64,000 nucleotides of DNA, from contig NC_021658.1 of NCBI RefSeq assembly GCF_000418325.1, forward strand, positions 12,628,501 through 12,692,500. Direction: 5' to 3'. The notes under the pieces were generated by a model, which worked only from the letters and a program-made list of their open reading frames with translations, did no database searches and was not told where the DNA came from. A program made the position numbers and the translations under genes. Shown in pieces: positions 8,525 through 18,510 of the stretch. Source of the stretch: Sorangium cellulosum So0157-2. Lineage in GTDB: Bacteria > Myxococcota_A > Polyangia > Polyangiales > Polyangiaceae. How positions within the stretch are numbered: the stretch's first letter is position 1; the number at the start of each line of letters is the position of its first letter.

Positions 8525-9109
8525 TTGGTGGCACGCAAGCTGGCATCGGTCCGGACGCTCGCGCTCGGACGCTCTCTCTCGCTGCTTCTGCTCCTCGTCC
8601 ATTGCGCCAGCACACCGAGCCCGACCACCTCGGCCGCAGCCCCGACCGCTGGGCCAGGTCGAGAGCCTGATTCGCCCCCTCGGCGCGAGCCCGGCGCCGC
8701 GCCGACCGGTCGAGGGCCTGATTCGACCGCCGAGCGAGCGCCACGCCCCGAGCCGACACACGGGCCCGAGCCGACGCGCGGCTCCGAGCCGACACCGGCA
8801 TCCACGTCCGACCACGGGCCGGCCCCTGGCGCCGAGCCCGCGGCGGACAGCGCGCCGGCGTCCGAGCCAGACCGGAGCCCTGCTTCCGGTCATGCGTCCA
8901 GAGCGCATCCCAAACCGCCCAGCAAGCCCGCACGATGCGCTGCTCCGGCGCATCCCGCCCAGAGCTTCGGCGACTGCGGCGCCAGCGAGGTCTTCGCCAA
9001 CGGCTGCTGCTATCCGAGCTTCGAAGCGGCCTGCGCGGGTCTCGGCTGCCCTCGGCGGTCCTGCGCGCGCTTGAAGTCGAAGCCGTTGCAGGCCCGATGC
9101 AATCGTTGA
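8525..9109 (+). CDS. Putative Cys-rich lipoprotein with Pro/Glu/Thr-rich linker
   Basis: About 194 residues. A basic N-terminus is followed by LGRSLSLLLLLVHC, a signal peptide with a lipobox-like LVHC. Residues about 35-135 are low-complexity Pro/Glu/Thr/Ala sequence with repeated EPTHGPEPTRGSEPT-like units. The C-terminal 60 residues contain eight cysteines (for example FGDCGASEVFANGCCYPSF), suggesting a small disulphide-bonded extracytoplasmic domain. The start is uncertain: TTG at 8525 and GTG at 8528 are both possible and no good ribosome site is visible. No family is recognised. Its neighbour at 9266 is another small Cys-containing lipoprotein. Confidence 0.55.
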   Translation: MVARKLASVRTLALGRSLSLLLLLVHCASTPSPTTSAAAPTAGPGREPDSPPRREPGAAPTGRGPDSTAERAPRPEPTHGPEPTRGSEPTPASTSDHGPAPGAEPAADSAPASEPDRSPASGHASRAHPKPPSKPARCAAPAHPAQSFGDCGASEVFANGCCYPSFEAACAGLGCPRRSCARLKSKPLQARCNR

Positions 9110-9265
9110 AGAACGAGGCGGCGCGGCGCGTCGGCGCCGGAGAGCACGCGAGCGGAGGCGACGTGCAAGGCTGCGCTGAGAGGGACGCGGTACGTCCGTC
9201 TCCATAGGTTTACCAGGCGAGAACGGCGCCAGGCCGCCACGCTGGGCGCGGGAAGGACACGAACG

Positions 9266-9628
9266 ATGATCTCCACACCCCCGGAAGGCCCGAACACCGT
9301 CAGGTCTCACCGGCTACCATCCCCACGACAACCGCAGAGGCGCGCGTCGCCCTGGGCTCGCAGGTCCGTCGCCGCGCTCCTCGCGCTCCTCGTGGCCAGC
9401 GCCGCGCTCGCGGCCTGCTCCAGGGGCGCAGGCGCGCCGAAGCACCGCGAGGCAGCGCCGGAGCGCGACAGGGCCTGCACGGATCCAGAGAGGCCCAGGG
9501 CGTACTTCTATCCTGCGGAGAACCGGACGGACTACGCGCCCGACGACCCGTGGAAAGACGGCTGCGCCATGCTGGTGCCCGATCACCTGTTCTGCTGTCC
9601 GGAAAAGGCAGCCGAGAAGCCGAGGTGA
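9266..9628 (+). CDS. Small putative lipoprotein
   Basis: A 120-residue protein. After a 33-residue arginine-rich N-region there is a hydrophobic core VAALLALLVASAALAAC ending in a convincing lipobox (LAAC). The short mature part has four cysteines, with the motif HLFCCPE near the end that resembles the FANGCCYP segment of the preceding gene, so the two may be related. The long N-region hints that the true start may be a later codon. No function is known. Confidence 0.55.
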   Translation: MISTPPEGPNTVRSHRLPSPRQPQRRASPWARRSVAALLALLVASAALAACSRGAGAPKHREAAPERDRACTDPERPRAYFYPAENRTDYAPDDPWKDGCAMLVPDHLFCCPEKAAEKPR

Positions 9629-9939
9629 GATCGCACGCCAGAGCCGCCCACCGCAGCTCCGCCTCCCCGGGTGATCGTCTCTGGGCACGAGCACGGCGTC
9701 AGCCCAGCGATTGCCGGAGCTCGCCGGGGAGTCGTGCCGCTCATGACGCCCGACGTGCTCGGCGGCCTGCTCCTGATCCGGAGCCGACGCCCTGCGCTGC
9801 CCGACCCCCCGGCGCGCGCCGGGCCACGGCTCGGGAGCAGCGCATGCCCTTCGCTGGTGTCGCAAAATGCGGCATGTCGTAATTTGCGGCGGCCTCGTGC
9901 GGGTAGCTCGCCGCGCGCCACCTGCGCTACGCCTCCGGC
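9629..9939. other. Intergenic region upstream of the histidine kinase
   Basis: These 311 bases contain no convincing gene. Near the right end a less GC-rich patch (about 9856-9890) carries cgcaaaatgcgg and taatttgcggc, a short near-repeat that could be part of the promoter of the kinase operon. Confidence 0.4.
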
Positions 9940-11399
9940 ATGAAGCTCGCGCGCAAGCTGACGCTCGCTCTCGTGTTCGGAGTCTTCCTCGTGCTTGCGC
10001 TGAGCGCCTACGTCCAGATCCGCAGAGAGGCCAGGATCTTCGAGAACGATGTGCAGCGGGACCACCACACGATGGGCCGGGTGCTGGCCGCCGCCGTGAC
10101 CGAGGTGTGGCGCTCCGAAGGGCAGGCCCGCGCGCTGCGCCTGGTCGACGATGCAAACGAGCGCGAGCGACAGGTGGACATCCGGTGGGTCTGGCTCGAC
10201 GAGCGCGCGAGCGAAGCGCATCGGCCACGGCTGGCGCCAGAGCTGCTCGTCCCCGTCTCGATGGGGCAAACCGTCGTGCACAGGATCCCCCGCAAAGACG
10301 CGGACGTGCTCATCACCTGCATGCCCGTGCCGGTGCCCGGCGACCGCGTCGGCGCGTTGCTGCTCTCCGAATCGCTGGCGGGCGCGCGCCGGACCATCCG
10401 GAGCATGATCCTGAGCACGACCGTCACGACAGCCGCTCTGGCGCTGGTATGCGGGTTGCTAACCACGTCCCTCGGCGTCGGGCTGGTGGGACGTCCCATG
10501 CGAACGCTGATCGACCAGGCGCGGCGGATCGGCGCCGGTGACCTCTCCCGACGCTTGTCGCTGCACCAGAAGGACGAGATCGGCGAGCTCGGACGGGAGA
10601 TGAACGCGATGTGCGATCGCCTCGCTGCGGCGAACCAGAAGCTCGAGTCCGAAGCGGCCGCGCGGCTCGCCGCGCTCCAGCAGCTCCGCCACGCCGAGCG
10701 GCTCGCCACCGTCGGCAAGCTCGCCTCCGGGATCGCGCACGAGCTGGGCGCGCCCCTCCAGGTCGTCGCGGGGCGCGCACGCATGCTGGTGGACGGGGAC
10801 GTCTCCGGCGACGAGGTGCCGACCAACGGACAGATCATCCTCGAGCAGGCGCAACGAATGACCCAGATCATCCGCCAGCTGCTCGATTTCGCCCGGCGCC
10901 GCAGCGCGGAGAAGCAGGAAACCCCGCTGGGGAGCGTGCTCCGCAGCACCTTCACGATGCTGAGGCCACTGGCGGAGAAGCAGGGCGTCACGATCGTTCA
11001 GGAAGGGGACACGTCGGCGCTGATGGTCCACGCGGATGCTGACCAGCTCCAGCAGGCGCTCACGAACGTGGTGGTCAACGCCATCCAGGCCATGCCGTCC
11101 GGCGGCACGCTGACGGTTGGAGTCCGGGCAGAGCGCGCCAGTCCCCCCGCCGACCAGGGCGGTGGGGTCGAGGGGGATTACGTCGCGCTGTCCGTTCGTG
11201 ACCAGGGAGGAGGCATGCCGGCCGACATCCTCGAGCACATCTTCGAGCCGTTCTTCACGACCAAACCCGTCGGCGAAGGGACGGGGCTCGGCCTGTCGGT
11301 CACCTACGGGATCATCAAGGAGCACGGCGGCTGGATCCATGCCGACAGCCGAGTGGATTCGGGGAGCTGCTTCACGATGTTCCTGCCACAGTGGAAGCC

Positions 11400-11403
<4 letters not shown>
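9940..11403 (+). CDS. Membrane sensor histidine kinase
   Basis: A 487-residue kinase. Transmembrane helix 1 is at about 7-25 and helix 2 at about 156-182, enclosing a periplasmic sensor of roughly 130 residues. HAMP spans about 183-235, then a dimerisation domain with the phospho-acceptor His267 in ASGIAHELGAPL. The ATPase domain follows, with N box NVVVNAIQAM, G1 DQGGGMP, F box FEPFFTTK and G2 GTGLGLSV. It resembles NtrB/ZraS-type kinases that pair with sigma-54 activators. Its stop overlaps the ATG of the next gene (ATGA at 11400-11403), so the two are translationally coupled and form a cognate pair. The signal is unknown. Confidence 0.95.
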
Positions 11404-12785
<1,382 letters not shown>

Positions 12786-12890
12786 CCGTCCGGCCGCCCT
12801 GCCGCCGAGCGCGCCTGCGCCGCGCCCTGCCCGACGGGAGCGGCGGTCGCTGAAGGCGCCGCGAGGCGCGCGACTCCGCCCCTCGTCGGC

Positions 12891-12909
12891 GTGTTGCACA
12901 ACGCAACAC
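12891..12909. promoter_or_regulatory. Palindrome, candidate enhancer-binding site
   Basis: gtgttgc-acaac-gcaacac is a perfect 7-bp inverted repeat with a 5-base spacer. It lies about 75 bases upstream of a sigma-54-like promoter and 105 bases after the NtrC-type gene, the usual place for an enhancer site. Assignment to this regulator is inferred. Confidence 0.5.
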
Positions 12910-12981
12910 CCACGGCGGCCAGCGCAGGACGGATGACCCTCGGGCGCGCTGCGCAGCGTGGGAGCGCGCCTCTTGCGTGGA

Positions 12982-12997
12982 TGGCATGAGAGCTGCC
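12982..12997 (+). promoter_or_regulatory. Candidate sigma-54 promoter
   Basis: tggcatgagagctgcc keeps the invariant GG and GC dinucleotides with exactly ten bases between them (GG 12983-12984, GC 12995-12996) and matches most of the TGGCAC-N5-TTGC consensus. Transcription would start near 13008, leaving only about 8 bases before the ATG at 13016, which is unusually short and is the main doubt. Confidence 0.45.
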
Positions 12998-13015
12998 TAT
13001 GGACCACGCGCGAAC

Positions 13016-13684
13016 ATGAGCACGACCACGACGGAGTCCGCTGCTGCGGGTCGGAGAGTCCCTGTCGACTGGAGCGCGCTCGCGAGCGCCTTCGATAACA
13101 CTGCTCAGCACATCCGCTATTTTCTCCACCTCGAGACAGGCGCCCTGATCCGGCTGGTCGACGGGCTCGCCGATCCGGACACGCGCGTGCGCGTCGAGGC
13201 GGATCCGGCCTGCGTGCGCGTCGAGGCCATCGCTGCGCGCGACCAGTATCGATGGCTGCAGGCGTTCATCCCGACGGTCGACGACATCGAGCTCCAGGTG
13301 CTGCTCCTGCAGTGCCTCCAGGGGCCGGGGTCATTTCGGCGGTTCAAGGCCGTGCTCTCTGGCAGGCCGGACCAGCTCCGCCGCTGGCGCGTCTTCCGGA
13401 TGGAGCGGATCCGTGCTGCCATCCTCGATTGGTTTGGCGCCCGCGGCCTCGTACCCGCTTCTTTCGAGCACGCCTGGCCCGGCGCCGGCGCCGAGTCGAT
13501 GCGATCTCGCGCCGTCGACTCGGCTCGCCAGCAGCTCCACGCGATGACGAGCGACCTCGCGCCCGGCGATCTCCACGCGCTCACGGCGCTCGCGGAGTTC
13601 CTGCGCGCGACACGCTCTGGCTCTCACGCTCCCCTGGTTTCGTCGAGGAGAGACGCAGAGCGACCCGATGGCCTGGGCCCGTGA
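13016..13684 (+). CDS. UPF0158 family protein
   Basis: A 222-residue cytoplasmic protein. The segment VDWSALASAFDN followed by YFLHLETGALIRLVDG matches the start of UPF0158 (uncharacterised proteins with a conserved DL-TG strand motif), and GSFRRFKAVL matches its middle RF motif. The C-terminal 80 residues are helical and not recognised. The ATG at 13016 is chosen because the domain begins about 16 residues later; an in-frame ATG at 12977 lies upstream of the proposed promoter. No clear Shine-Dalgarno is seen. The function of the family is unknown; the promoter suggests control by the adjacent NtrC-type regulator. Confidence 0.75.
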   Translation: MSTTTTESAAAGRRVPVDWSALASAFDNTAQHIRYFLHLETGALIRLVDGLADPDTRVRVEADPACVRVEAIAARDQYRWLQAFIPTVDDIELQVLLLQCLQGPGSFRRFKAVLSGRPDQLRRWRVFRMERIRAAILDWFGARGLVPASFEHAWPGAGAESMRSRAVDSARQQLHAMTSDLAPGDLHALTALAEFLRATRSGSHAPLVSSRRDAERPDGLGP

Positions 13685-13752
13685 CGGCCGGCGATGCAGA
13701 CGCGATCATGAAGGGTGTGCGACGCGCCACGCGAAGAGGCGGCGCGCCGGCG

Positions 13753-14766
13753 TCAGCCGGCGAGGATCAGCGCGACCACGAACGCCACGTACATCGCCAG
13801 CAGCGCGGCGCCCTCGGCGCGGCGGAGGACGCGCTCGGTCCGCATCGCGATCGCCGCGAGCGCCGTCAGAGCGCCGAGGGCGATGAGGTCGACGGCCATC
13901 GCGCCGGGGGAGCCCTCGAGCGGCCGCGCCAGCGCGGCTGCGCCGAGGATGATCAGCACGTTGAAGATGTTCGAGCCGACCACGTTGCCGACCGCGATGT
14001 CCGAATGCCCGCGCAGGGCCGCGATCACGCTGGTCGCGAGCTCTGGGAGCGAGGTGCCCACCGCGACGATGGTCAACCCCACCAGCCGCTCGCTCATGCC
14101 CACGCCGAGCGCCACGCCCACGGCGCCGTCGACGAACACCTTGCCGCCCAGGATCAGGAGGCCAAGGCCCACCACCGTGATCACGGCGAGGCGCAGCTTG
14201 CCGCCGCCTCCTGGGGCGCCGGCCCGTTCGGCGTCGGCCTCCATCTCGCGGGCGGCGAGGAGCGCGCCGCGCTCGTCAGGGGACGGCCGCGGCGGGGACA
14301 CCCGGGCTGGGCCCCCGCGGGCGCTCCGGATCACCCACGCCGAGTACCCGACCGACGTCGCGCAGAGCGCCGCTCCCTCCAGGCGGCTCATCGTGCCGTC
14401 GAGGAGCAGGAGCGGCACCACGGCCGCCGTGCCCACGAGAAACGGGATCTCGCGCCAGATCAGGCCGCCTTCCACGCGCGGCGGGGAGATGAGCGCGGTC
14501 ACCCCGAGGATCAAGCCGAGGTTCGCGATGTTCGAGCCGATGGCGTTGCCGAGCGCGAGGGCGCCGCGGCCCTCGAGCACGGCGGCGAGGCTCACCGTCA
14601 GCTCCGGGGCCGAGGTGCCGTAAGCCACCACGGTGAGCCCGACGACGAGGGGTCGCAACCCGAACGCCAGCGCCAGGCCAGCCGAGCCCTTGACCAGCCA
14701 CTCCGCGCCGAAATAGAGCAATCCACCGCCCAGAACGAGCTGCGCCACGTAGAGGAGCACGAGCAC
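13753..14766 (-). CDS. Calcium/sodium antiporter (CaCA family)
   Basis: A 337-residue inner-membrane exchanger of the YrbG-like CaCA family. The two alpha repeats that form the ion site are both present: GTSAPELTVSLAAVLEG with GNAIGSNIANLGLI in the first half, and GTSLPELATSVIAAL with GNVVGSNIFNVL in the second. About ten hydrophobic helices are seen, split by a charged cytoplasmic loop at about 155-190. The start is a GTG at 14766. Such proteins swap cytoplasmic Ca2+ for Na+ or H+. It is transcribed alone, 88 bp after the end of the PEGA gene on the same strand. Confidence 0.95.
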   Translation of the reverse strand: MLVLLYVAQLVLGGGLLYFGAEWLVKGSAGLALAFGLRPLVVGLTVVAYGTSAPELTVSLAAVLEGRGALALGNAIGSNIANLGLILGVTALISPPRVEGGLIWREIPFLVGTAAVVPLLLLDGTMSRLEGAALCATSVGYSAWVIRSARGGPARVSPPRPSPDERGALLAAREMEADAERAGAPGGGGKLRLAVITVVGLGLLILGGKVFVDGAVGVALGVGMSERLVGLTIVAVGTSLPELATSVIAALRGHSDIAVGNVVGSNIFNVLIILGAAALARPLEGSPGAMAVDLIALGALTALAAIAMRTERVLRRAEGAALLAMYVAFVVALILAG

Positions 14767-14854
14767 ACTCTACCCAAAAAGCGCCGCGGCTCACGTGCCC
14801 CACGAGCGCCCGCGCCCAGCGGCGCTCCACCCTGCCCTCCGCGCCGCCGCTGGA

Positions 14855-15874
14855 TCAGAGGGCGAGTCGAGCCGAAAGGCCGGCCACGTCGCCCGGCAGC
14901 ACGGGCAAGAGCTCGATCCGAACACCGCCTCGATCGTCGGTGCGGTGGGACTGGGGCCCGTTCATGAGGAGCAGCACCGTCCCCGTGATCATCGCCGCCC
15001 CACCCGCGACGAACGCGCCGATCGCCAGCCGGTTCTCGATGACGCTGGCGTCGTACGCGTCGCGGGCCGACGGCGTGCACCACGGGTCGCACCCGCCCCC
15101 GAGGCGCCGATCGGCGTCCCGGTAGTGCACGTCGGCCTGCCACCACAGGCCGGCGCCCGCGACGCCCAGGGCCGCGCCTGCCCCGAGCGTCGCCCAGGGG
15201 ACCCACGGAGCCCACCGCCGCTCGGCGATGACGGCGTCGACGCTCAGCGTGACGTGGCCCGAGGCCTCTTTGCCGGCGAGCACGAGGACGGGCTTCACGA
15301 CGGTGAAATACCCCTCCTTCCTCGCCGTGATCACGTGCTCTCCGGGCGTGATCATCCGGCGCGCGGCGCCCGGGCCCACGAACCACGGCTTGCCGTCGAG
15401 CAGCACGCGGGCCCCCCGCTCATCACAGCGGATCTCGATGGCGGCGAGCTCGTGCTGCACCAGCGCCCGCAAGGTCGAGCGCGCCTCCTGCTCCTGCTCG
15501 GGGGTGAGCGCGCCAGGCCCCCATTGCAGCGACAGGCGCAGGCTCTCGTGGGCGAGGAGCGGCAGCCCGATGCTCCGGAGCACCCGCGCCAGGTAGAGCC
15601 GGAGCTCGGGGTGCTCCCATGACGCGAGCGCCTCCTGGTACTTCTCCCGCGCCTCCGCCAGCATCATCCGCCGGTGCAGGTCCCGCGCCTCCTGGAAGAG
15701 CGCGTACGCCCTCTGCTTCCGCTCCTCGGAGACGCCCTGGTGCCACGGCGGCAGGGCGGGCGGCGCCTGGGCGCGCGCGGGCGCGGCGACCGCGGCCAGC
15801 AGCGCGAGCGACACGAGCGACGCCGCGCGGCGGCGGCGCGCTCTCTGGAAGGAGGGAGCCCGCGCGGCCTTCAC
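14855..15874 (-). CDS. Secreted/membrane PEGA-domain protein with TPR-like N-terminal region
   Basis: A 339-residue exported protein. A basic N-terminus and hydrophobic core end in APARA-QA, a signal peptidase I site. Residues about 45-150 are helical and TPR-like (YALFQEARDLHRRMMLAEA). About 150-225 form a PEGA domain, a small beta domain that binds surface polymers (GARVLLDGKPWFVGPG, GEHVITARKEGYF). Two transmembrane segments follow at about 230-250 and 295-315. The start is the GTG at 15874, because GTGA (15871-15874) overlaps the stop of the propeller lipoprotein gene, a sign of translational coupling. The pair probably works together at the cell envelope. Confidence 0.8.
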   Translation of the reverse strand: MKAARAPSFQRARRRRAASLVSLALLAAVAAPARAQAPPALPPWHQGVSEERKQRAYALFQEARDLHRRMMLAEAREKYQEALASWEHPELRLYLARVLRSIGLPLLAHESLRLSLQWGPGALTPEQEQEARSTLRALVQHELAAIEIRCDERGARVLLDGKPWFVGPGAARRMITPGEHVITARKEGYFTVVKPVLVLAGKEASGHVTLSVDAVIAERRWAPWVPWATLGAGAALGVAGAGLWWQADVHYRDADRRLGGGCDPWCTPSARDAYDASVIENRLAIGAFVAGGAAMITGTVLLLMNGPQSHRTDDRGGVRIELLPVLPGDVAGLSARLAL

Positions 15875-18240
15875 GGCGGCGCCATCCGGGTATGACGGTA
15901 GATGACGCCGCCCTCGCCGACGATGAACGAGGTGCCGCCGTCGCCCCACACGTCGAGGAGGTGACGGTCCGTCGTGGAATTGAGCTTCAACCAGGAGATG
16001 CCGTCATAGTGCAGGAGCGTGCCCCGCTCGCCGACGGCAAAGACGTCCTTCGGCCCGCTCCCCCACACCGCGAGCAGGCGCGCGGACGTGGGCGACTCCA
16101 TCGGCCCCCAGCGCCGGCCGTCGTAGCGCAGGATGGTTCCGCTCTCGCCGACGGCGAAGACGTCCTCCGGCCCGCTCCCCCACACCGCGCGCGGGAGCGC
16201 GAACTCGGGCGAGGCCATCGGCTCCCAGCGCTCGCCGTCGTAGCGCAAGATCGTCCCGCTCTCGCCGACGACGAAGACGTCGTTCGGCCCGCTCCCCCAC
16301 ACGGGCCCCAGGTTCACCTGCACGGGCCTCGCCATCGGCTGCCAGCGCTCGCCGTCATAGTGCACGATCGTGCCCGCCACGCCGACGGCAAAGACGTCCG
16401 CCGGCCCGCTCCCCCACACGCCGAACAAGAGGTCGAGCGTGGATGACTCCATGGCTTCCCAGCGCTCGCCGTCGTAGTGCAAGATCGTCCCGCTCTCGCC
16501 GACGGCGAACACGTCCTCTGGCCCGCTCCCCCACACGCCCGATAAACCGGACGATAGGGGCGTATCCATGAACGCCCAGCGCTCGCCGTCGTAATGCACG
16601 ATCATGCCGTTATCATCGATGGCGAAGACGTCCCTCGGCCCGCTCCCCCACACGCTGACCAGCGCCTCCGGCGTGGGCGATTCCATGGGCTGCCAGCTCT
16701 GGCCGTCGTGATGCACGATCGCGCTGTCGATGCTGACGGCGAACACATCGCTCGGGCCGCTCCCCCACACGCCGTACAGCAGCTTCGAGGGGACCACCAT
16801 CGGCTCCCAGCGCTCGCCGTCATAACGCAGGATCGTGCCTGCCAGGCCGACGGCGAAGACGTCCCGCGGCCCGCTCCCCCACACGCCGTACAGGGCCACG
16901 GACGCCGGCGACGCCATGGGCTCCCAGCGCTCGCCGTCGTAGTGCACGATCTCGCCGTCCTCGCCGACGGCGAATACATCGTTGGAGTCGCTCCCCCACA
17001 CGCCGAGCAGCGCTGCCGGTGTGCGCGAATCCATGCGCTGCCAGCTGTCGCCGTCGTAGCGCACGATCTCGCCGCGATCGCCGACGGCGAACACGTCGCG
17101 CGGCCCGCTCCCCCACACGCCGTACAGGGCCGCGGACGCCGGCGACGCCATGGGCTCCCAGCCCTCGCCGTCGTAGCGCAGGATCGTGCCTGCAAGGCCG
17201 ACCGCGAAGACGTCCTCTGGCCCGCTCCCCCACACGCGGAGCAAGACCGCCGTCGTGGACGAGTCCATGGGCGCCCAGCGCTCGCCGTCGTAATGCACGA
17301 TCGTGCCGCGATTGCCGACGGCGAACACGTCGCGCGGCCCGCTCCCCCACACACCGCCGAGCCACATCGGAGAGGACGAGTCCATGGGCTCCCAGCGCTG
17401 GCCGTCGTAATGCACGATCGCGCCGGAGTCGCCGACGGCAAAGACGTCGTTCGGCCCGTGTCCCCACACGGCGAGCAGCGGCGCCGTCGTGCCGGGCTCC
17501 TGGAGACGCCAGTTCCAGTCGCCGCACGACGCCGTCGAGAGCCCATCGCACGCGCTCGTGCAGCCGGGCCGGCCGAAATCGTAGCGCAGCGCCGCGCAGG
17601 CCGTGGTGATGAGCGCCCCCGGATCGCACGCCTCCTCCTCGGCCACCCGCCCGTCGCCGCAGTGGACCTGGCAGTCGCCCCGGCAGTACCCGCCGGACGC
17701 CGCGTTCTGCGCCCCGCGGCACTGCGCCTCGGCGGGCAGGACGTCGCCCGCGCCGCAATCGCACGTCTCCCCGCGCACCCTGTCGACCACCCCGTTGCCG
17801 CACCGCTCGTCGGACCGGCAGTCGGCGCTGCAGCCGTCGCCGTCCCGCGCGTTGCCGTCGTCGCAGACCTCCTCCAGCGCGGGATCGACGACCCCGTCGC
17901 CGCACTGCTCGTCGGACCGGCAGTCGGCGCTGCAGCCGTCGCCGTCCGCCGTGTTCCCGTCGTCGCAGAGCTCGACGCCCTCGACGACCCCGTTGCCGCA
18001 GAGGTCGCGCTTGCCGGGTGCGAGGCACAGGTGCGTCGCCTCCCGGGTCAACACGCACGCGTGATCGATGGCGCAAAAGCCGTCGCCGCACGGGACCCCG
18101 CCCTCGAGGCACGCCGCCGCGACCGCGACCGGCGCCGCCGCCAGCGCCATCAGGGCCGCACGGCGGAGCGCCCCGCCGCGACGGCGTCCCGCGGCGCCCC
18201 CGCCCGACCGCACGCCCCGCTTCCCCGTCCGCGCCCGCAT
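15871..18240 (-). CDS. Lipoprotein with DUF4215 Cys-rich repeats and 14 propeller-like repeats
   Basis: A 789-residue surface lipoprotein. The ATG at 18240 gives a signal peptide ending in VAVAAAC, a lipobox. Residues about 45-190 hold Cys-rich DUF4215 repeats typical of myxobacterial surface proteins (CDDGNTADGDGCSADCR and relatives). From about 245 to the end there are 13 full repeats of about 39 residues, consensus VWGSGPxDVFAVGxxGxIxHYDGxxW, plus a shortened last one, 14 in all, which fits two seven-bladed beta-propellers. Codons are so similar that the DNA is a 117-120 bp direct repeat array from about 15,950 to 17,510. No enzyme motif is seen; a binding or adhesion role is likely. Its stop overlaps the PEGA gene start. 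Confidence 0.85.
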   Translation of the reverse strand: MRARTGKRGVRSGGGAAGRRRGGALRRAALMALAAAPVAVAAACLEGGVPCGDGFCAIDHACVLTREATHLCLAPGKRDLCGNGVVEGVELCDDGNTADGDGCSADCRSDEQCGDGVVDPALEEVCDDGNARDGDGCSADCRSDERCGNGVVDRVRGETCDCGAGDVLPAEAQCRGAQNAASGGYCRGDCQVHCGDGRVAEEEACDPGALITTACAALRYDFGRPGCTSACDGLSTASCGDWNWRLQEPGTTAPLLAVWGHGPNDVFAVGDSGAIVHYDGQRWEPMDSSSPMWLGGVWGSGPRDVFAVGNRGTIVHYDGERWAPMDSSTTAVLLRVWGSGPEDVFAVGLAGTILRYDGEGWEPMASPASAALYGVWGSGPRDVFAVGDRGEIVRYDGDSWQRMDSRTPAALLGVWGSDSNDVFAVGEDGEIVHYDGERWEPMASPASVALYGVWGSGPRDVFAVGLAGTILRYDGERWEPMVVPSKLLYGVWGSGPSDVFAVSIDSAIVHHDGQSWQPMESPTPEALVSVWGSGPRDVFAIDDNGMIVHYDGERWAFMDTPLSSGLSGVWGSGPEDVFAVGESGTILHYDGERWEAMESSTLDLLFGVWGSGPADVFAVGVAGTIVHYDGERWQPMARPVQVNLGPVWGSGPNDVFVVGESGTILRYDGERWEPMASPEFALPRAVWGSGPEDVFAVGESGTILRYDGRRWGPMESPTSARLLAVWGSGPKDVFAVGERGTLLHYDGISWLKLNSTTDRHLLDVWGDGGTSFIVGEGGVIYRHTRMAPP

Positions 18241-18510
18241 CGTCCCCTCGCCCTCCTCCGCCGCGCGCCCGCCCCACCCGGCCGCTCGCTCCGGCCACCG
18301 CCCGCGCCGCCGCCCTGTGCGCGCGGGCCGGCGCGCCCGTTCTCCTTGTGCCCGTCCGCCGCGCCCCCTATTCTGCCTCTGTGCAGCGCGCGCGCACAGC
18401 GCTCGCACAGCGCGCTCGACGGCTCGTTGCATGCGCCTCGGGACGGCTCATCGGGCTTCCGCCAGACAGGTCCTCTGGACAGTTCGCGATCCCCTCGACA
18501 CCCCGCCGCG

